Of a stretch of 6,308 nucleotides of DNA, positions 5,253 to 6,308 are shown one piece after another. Within the stretch, counting starts at the first letter, position 1. The number at the start of each line of letters is the position of its first letter. The notes under the pieces were generated by a model. That model was not told the origin of the DNA and made no database searches. It was given only the letters and a program-made list of their open reading frames with translations. Made by a program: the position numbers and the translations under genes. Source of the stretch: SHLJ01 sp041618535 (GTDB lineage Bacteria > Bacteroidota > Bacteroidia > Flavobacteriales > Flavobacteriaceae); contig JBFKFP010000159.1 in assembly GCA_041618535.1 (NCBI GenBank), forward strand, positions 1 through 6,308. Reading direction: 5' to 3'.

Positions 5253-5281
5253 AAAAAAAGCCCGGAGTTCCGGGCTTTTTT
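5253..5281. terminator. Bidirectional Rho-independent terminator
   Basis: A GC-rich stem gcccgg/ccgggc (5260-5265 with 5270-5275), loop agtt, is flanked by seven A residues on the left and six T residues on the right. It ends the plus-strand small membrane protein gene 15 bp after its stop. On the minus strand it can also stop transcripts from the convergent T9SS protein gene, whose stop codon is about 115 bp away. Confidence 0.92.
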
Positions 5282-5396
5282 ATGGTTTCAATCACCATTT
5301 TGCATAATATCTTTCAACGGCCAGGTCTTGCCGGATGTTGATGAAATATTTTTAATTCGTAACAAGGTAAAGTCATATTGAACGTGATAAATGCAA

Positions 5397-6251
5397 TCAG
5401 CGCTTTATGAGTTTCCTGGTCCCTGAGCTATTCTCGTTTGCTAATCTCAAGAAATACAGGCCGCCTGGCAAGGAACTGATCTTTAATTCATTTTGTCCAT
5501 CTTGAATTAATTGTTTGAATATTCTTTTTCCATTCAGGTCAAATATTTCAGCAGTGTAGGGACCAGGATTCTGTCCCAACTCGAACCGGATGATATCATC
5601 AGCCGGATTTGGAGAAAATCTGAATTCGAGATTATCAAATTCACCAACTCCTAAAGTATTGGCAGCAAAGGATTCATTCGTCAAAGCTACTTCATCACCA
5701 TTGTTCCCCTGGGCTCCGTTTCCTGCCACTACCGCCGCATAAAAAGTGATAGTTCCTTCATTGATTGTTGGCGCCGTCCAGTTAAAACTCCATGAGTTGA
5801 ATGAATCTACGTTATGGGTTACAGATCCTCCAGAGGTGATTATTTGAGGGTTGCCCGTTGCTCCGTTAAGATCATAAATGCCCACAGTTGTTCCATCTGC
5901 TCTCTCTGCAGTCAATTCAAATCCTCTCCCGTTCTCTGTTCCATCACTTGTGGCCGTTACCTGTATATTATAGGTGGTTCCAAAAACATATCCCGTTTGC
6001 GGAATATTGGTAATTATGGAGGGGACAAGATTGAAATTTGCTGTTCCACCATGGCAATCGGTGCAATCAAACCCATCATCACCAGGTGAGCCAGTATAGT
6101 TACCGGGAGATCCATCTGATCTCCTTGTTTCCTGATCGGTTTTATCCTGAAGGATTTTATATTCCTCCTGGAAAGGTTTATTCATGCTGAATAACAGCAC
6201 TACGCTCAACCCGATAAAAGCTACAAAGGAAGTCAATGTAATTTTTCTCAT
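5397..6251 (-). CDS. T9SS-exported CxxCH protein, choice-of-anchor V-like
   Basis: This predicted exported protein has 284 residues. An N-terminal signal segment (about 3-22, basic MRK then hydrophobic) is followed by a low-complexity stretch GSPGNYTGSPGDDG leading into CTDCHGG, a CxxCH motif (Cys63, Cys66, His67) that in this position typically binds c-type haem. Residues about 75-200 are a beta-rich domain resembling reelin-like or 'choice-of-anchor V' domains. The C-terminus (about 209-284) is a type IX secretion sorting domain of type A, seen in FRFSPNPADD, AEIFDLNGKRI, LPGGLYFLRL and the final RKLIKR. The protein should cross the inner membrane by Sec and the outer membrane by T9SS, then be secreted or surface-attached. 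The ATG at 6251 fits the signal peptide. The gene is alone on its strand here and is convergent with the small membrane protein. An electron-transfer role is inferred, not shown. Confidence 0.88.
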   Translation of the reverse strand: MRKITLTSFVAFIGLSVVLLFSMNKPFQEEYKILQDKTDQETRRSDGSPGNYTGSPGDDGFDCTDCHGGTANFNLVPSIITNIPQTGYVFGTTYNIQVTATSDGTENGRGFELTAERADGTTVGIYDLNGATGNPQIITSGGSVTHNVDSFNSWSFNWTAPTINEGTITFYAAVVAGNGAQGNNGDEVALTNESFAANTLGVGEFDNLEFRFSPNPADDIIRFELGQNPGPYTAEIFDLNGKRIFKQLIQDGQNELKISSLPGGLYFLRLANENSSGTRKLIKR

Positions 6252-6308
6252 GATTAAAAACTTTAATTAAAAATGGTTTTAGCCTTAAAATGGGCAAGCG
6301 AAGTGAAC

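Noticed and set aside
5357..5370. 14-nt match to the 16S rRNA 3' region (tcgtaacaaggtaa)
   Set aside because: The flanks do not match 16S rRNA on either side, so it is taken as coincidence.
5814..6089. 91-codon plus-strand ORF opposite the T9SS protein gene
   Set aside because: It is a shadow of the reelin-like domain; its composition is rich in Ser and Cys without any family signature.

Overview
The window looks like chromosomal DNA of a Bacteroidota member, most likely a (marine) flavobacterium. Three things point that way: a secreted protein with a C-terminal type IX secretion (Por) sorting domain, lipoproteins of the DUF4382 family, and start regions that are A-rich without clear Shine-Dalgarno sequences. 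The genus cannot be named from the sequence alone. Nearly everything is read from the minus strand; only one small membrane protein gene, and possibly a 34-codon ORF, lies on the plus strand.

Left end (1-570): a small minus-strand tRNA cluster embedded in repeats. In transcription order (right to left) it contains a 28-bp perfect palindrome, an intact tRNA-Arg(CCT), a degenerate second tRNA-Arg(CCT) copy split by a 36-nt GC-rich hairpin element, an intact tRNA-Pro(GGG), a strong terminator hairpin, a second 57-bp palindrome, and two identical 54-bp blocks 83 bp apart that run off the window edge. This is the most unusual part of the window.

Middle left (592-2551): two adjacent minus-strand lipoprotein genes sharing a DUF4382-like domain. 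The upstream one is a bare domain. The downstream one carries the same domain plus three tandem ~83-residue beta-rich repeats of the carboxypeptidase-regulatory-like kind. They look like paralogues in one transcription unit that ends at the terminator at 539-570.

Middle (2886-4955): a two-gene minus-strand unit with a 6-bp gap: a class I glutamine amidotransferase-like protein with an intact Cys-His-Glu triad, apparently starting at TTG, followed by a GntP-family permease for gluconate or a similar sugar acid. The 330 bp between this unit and the lipoprotein pair hold no convincing gene, but they do hold a 60-nt imperfect hairpin and a 34-codon ORF.

Right (5050-6251): a 62-residue two-helix membrane protein on the plus strand converges on a minus-strand exported protein. 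That protein has one CxxCH haem-binding motif, a middle domain of the 'choice-of-anchor V'/reelin-like kind, and a T9SS type A sorting domain. The two genes share a bidirectional terminator at 5253-5281.

No CRISPR array, insertion sequence, toxin-antitoxin module or obvious defence system was found. The protein genes mostly belong to known families; the novelty is in the tRNA-associated repeats and the disrupted tRNA.
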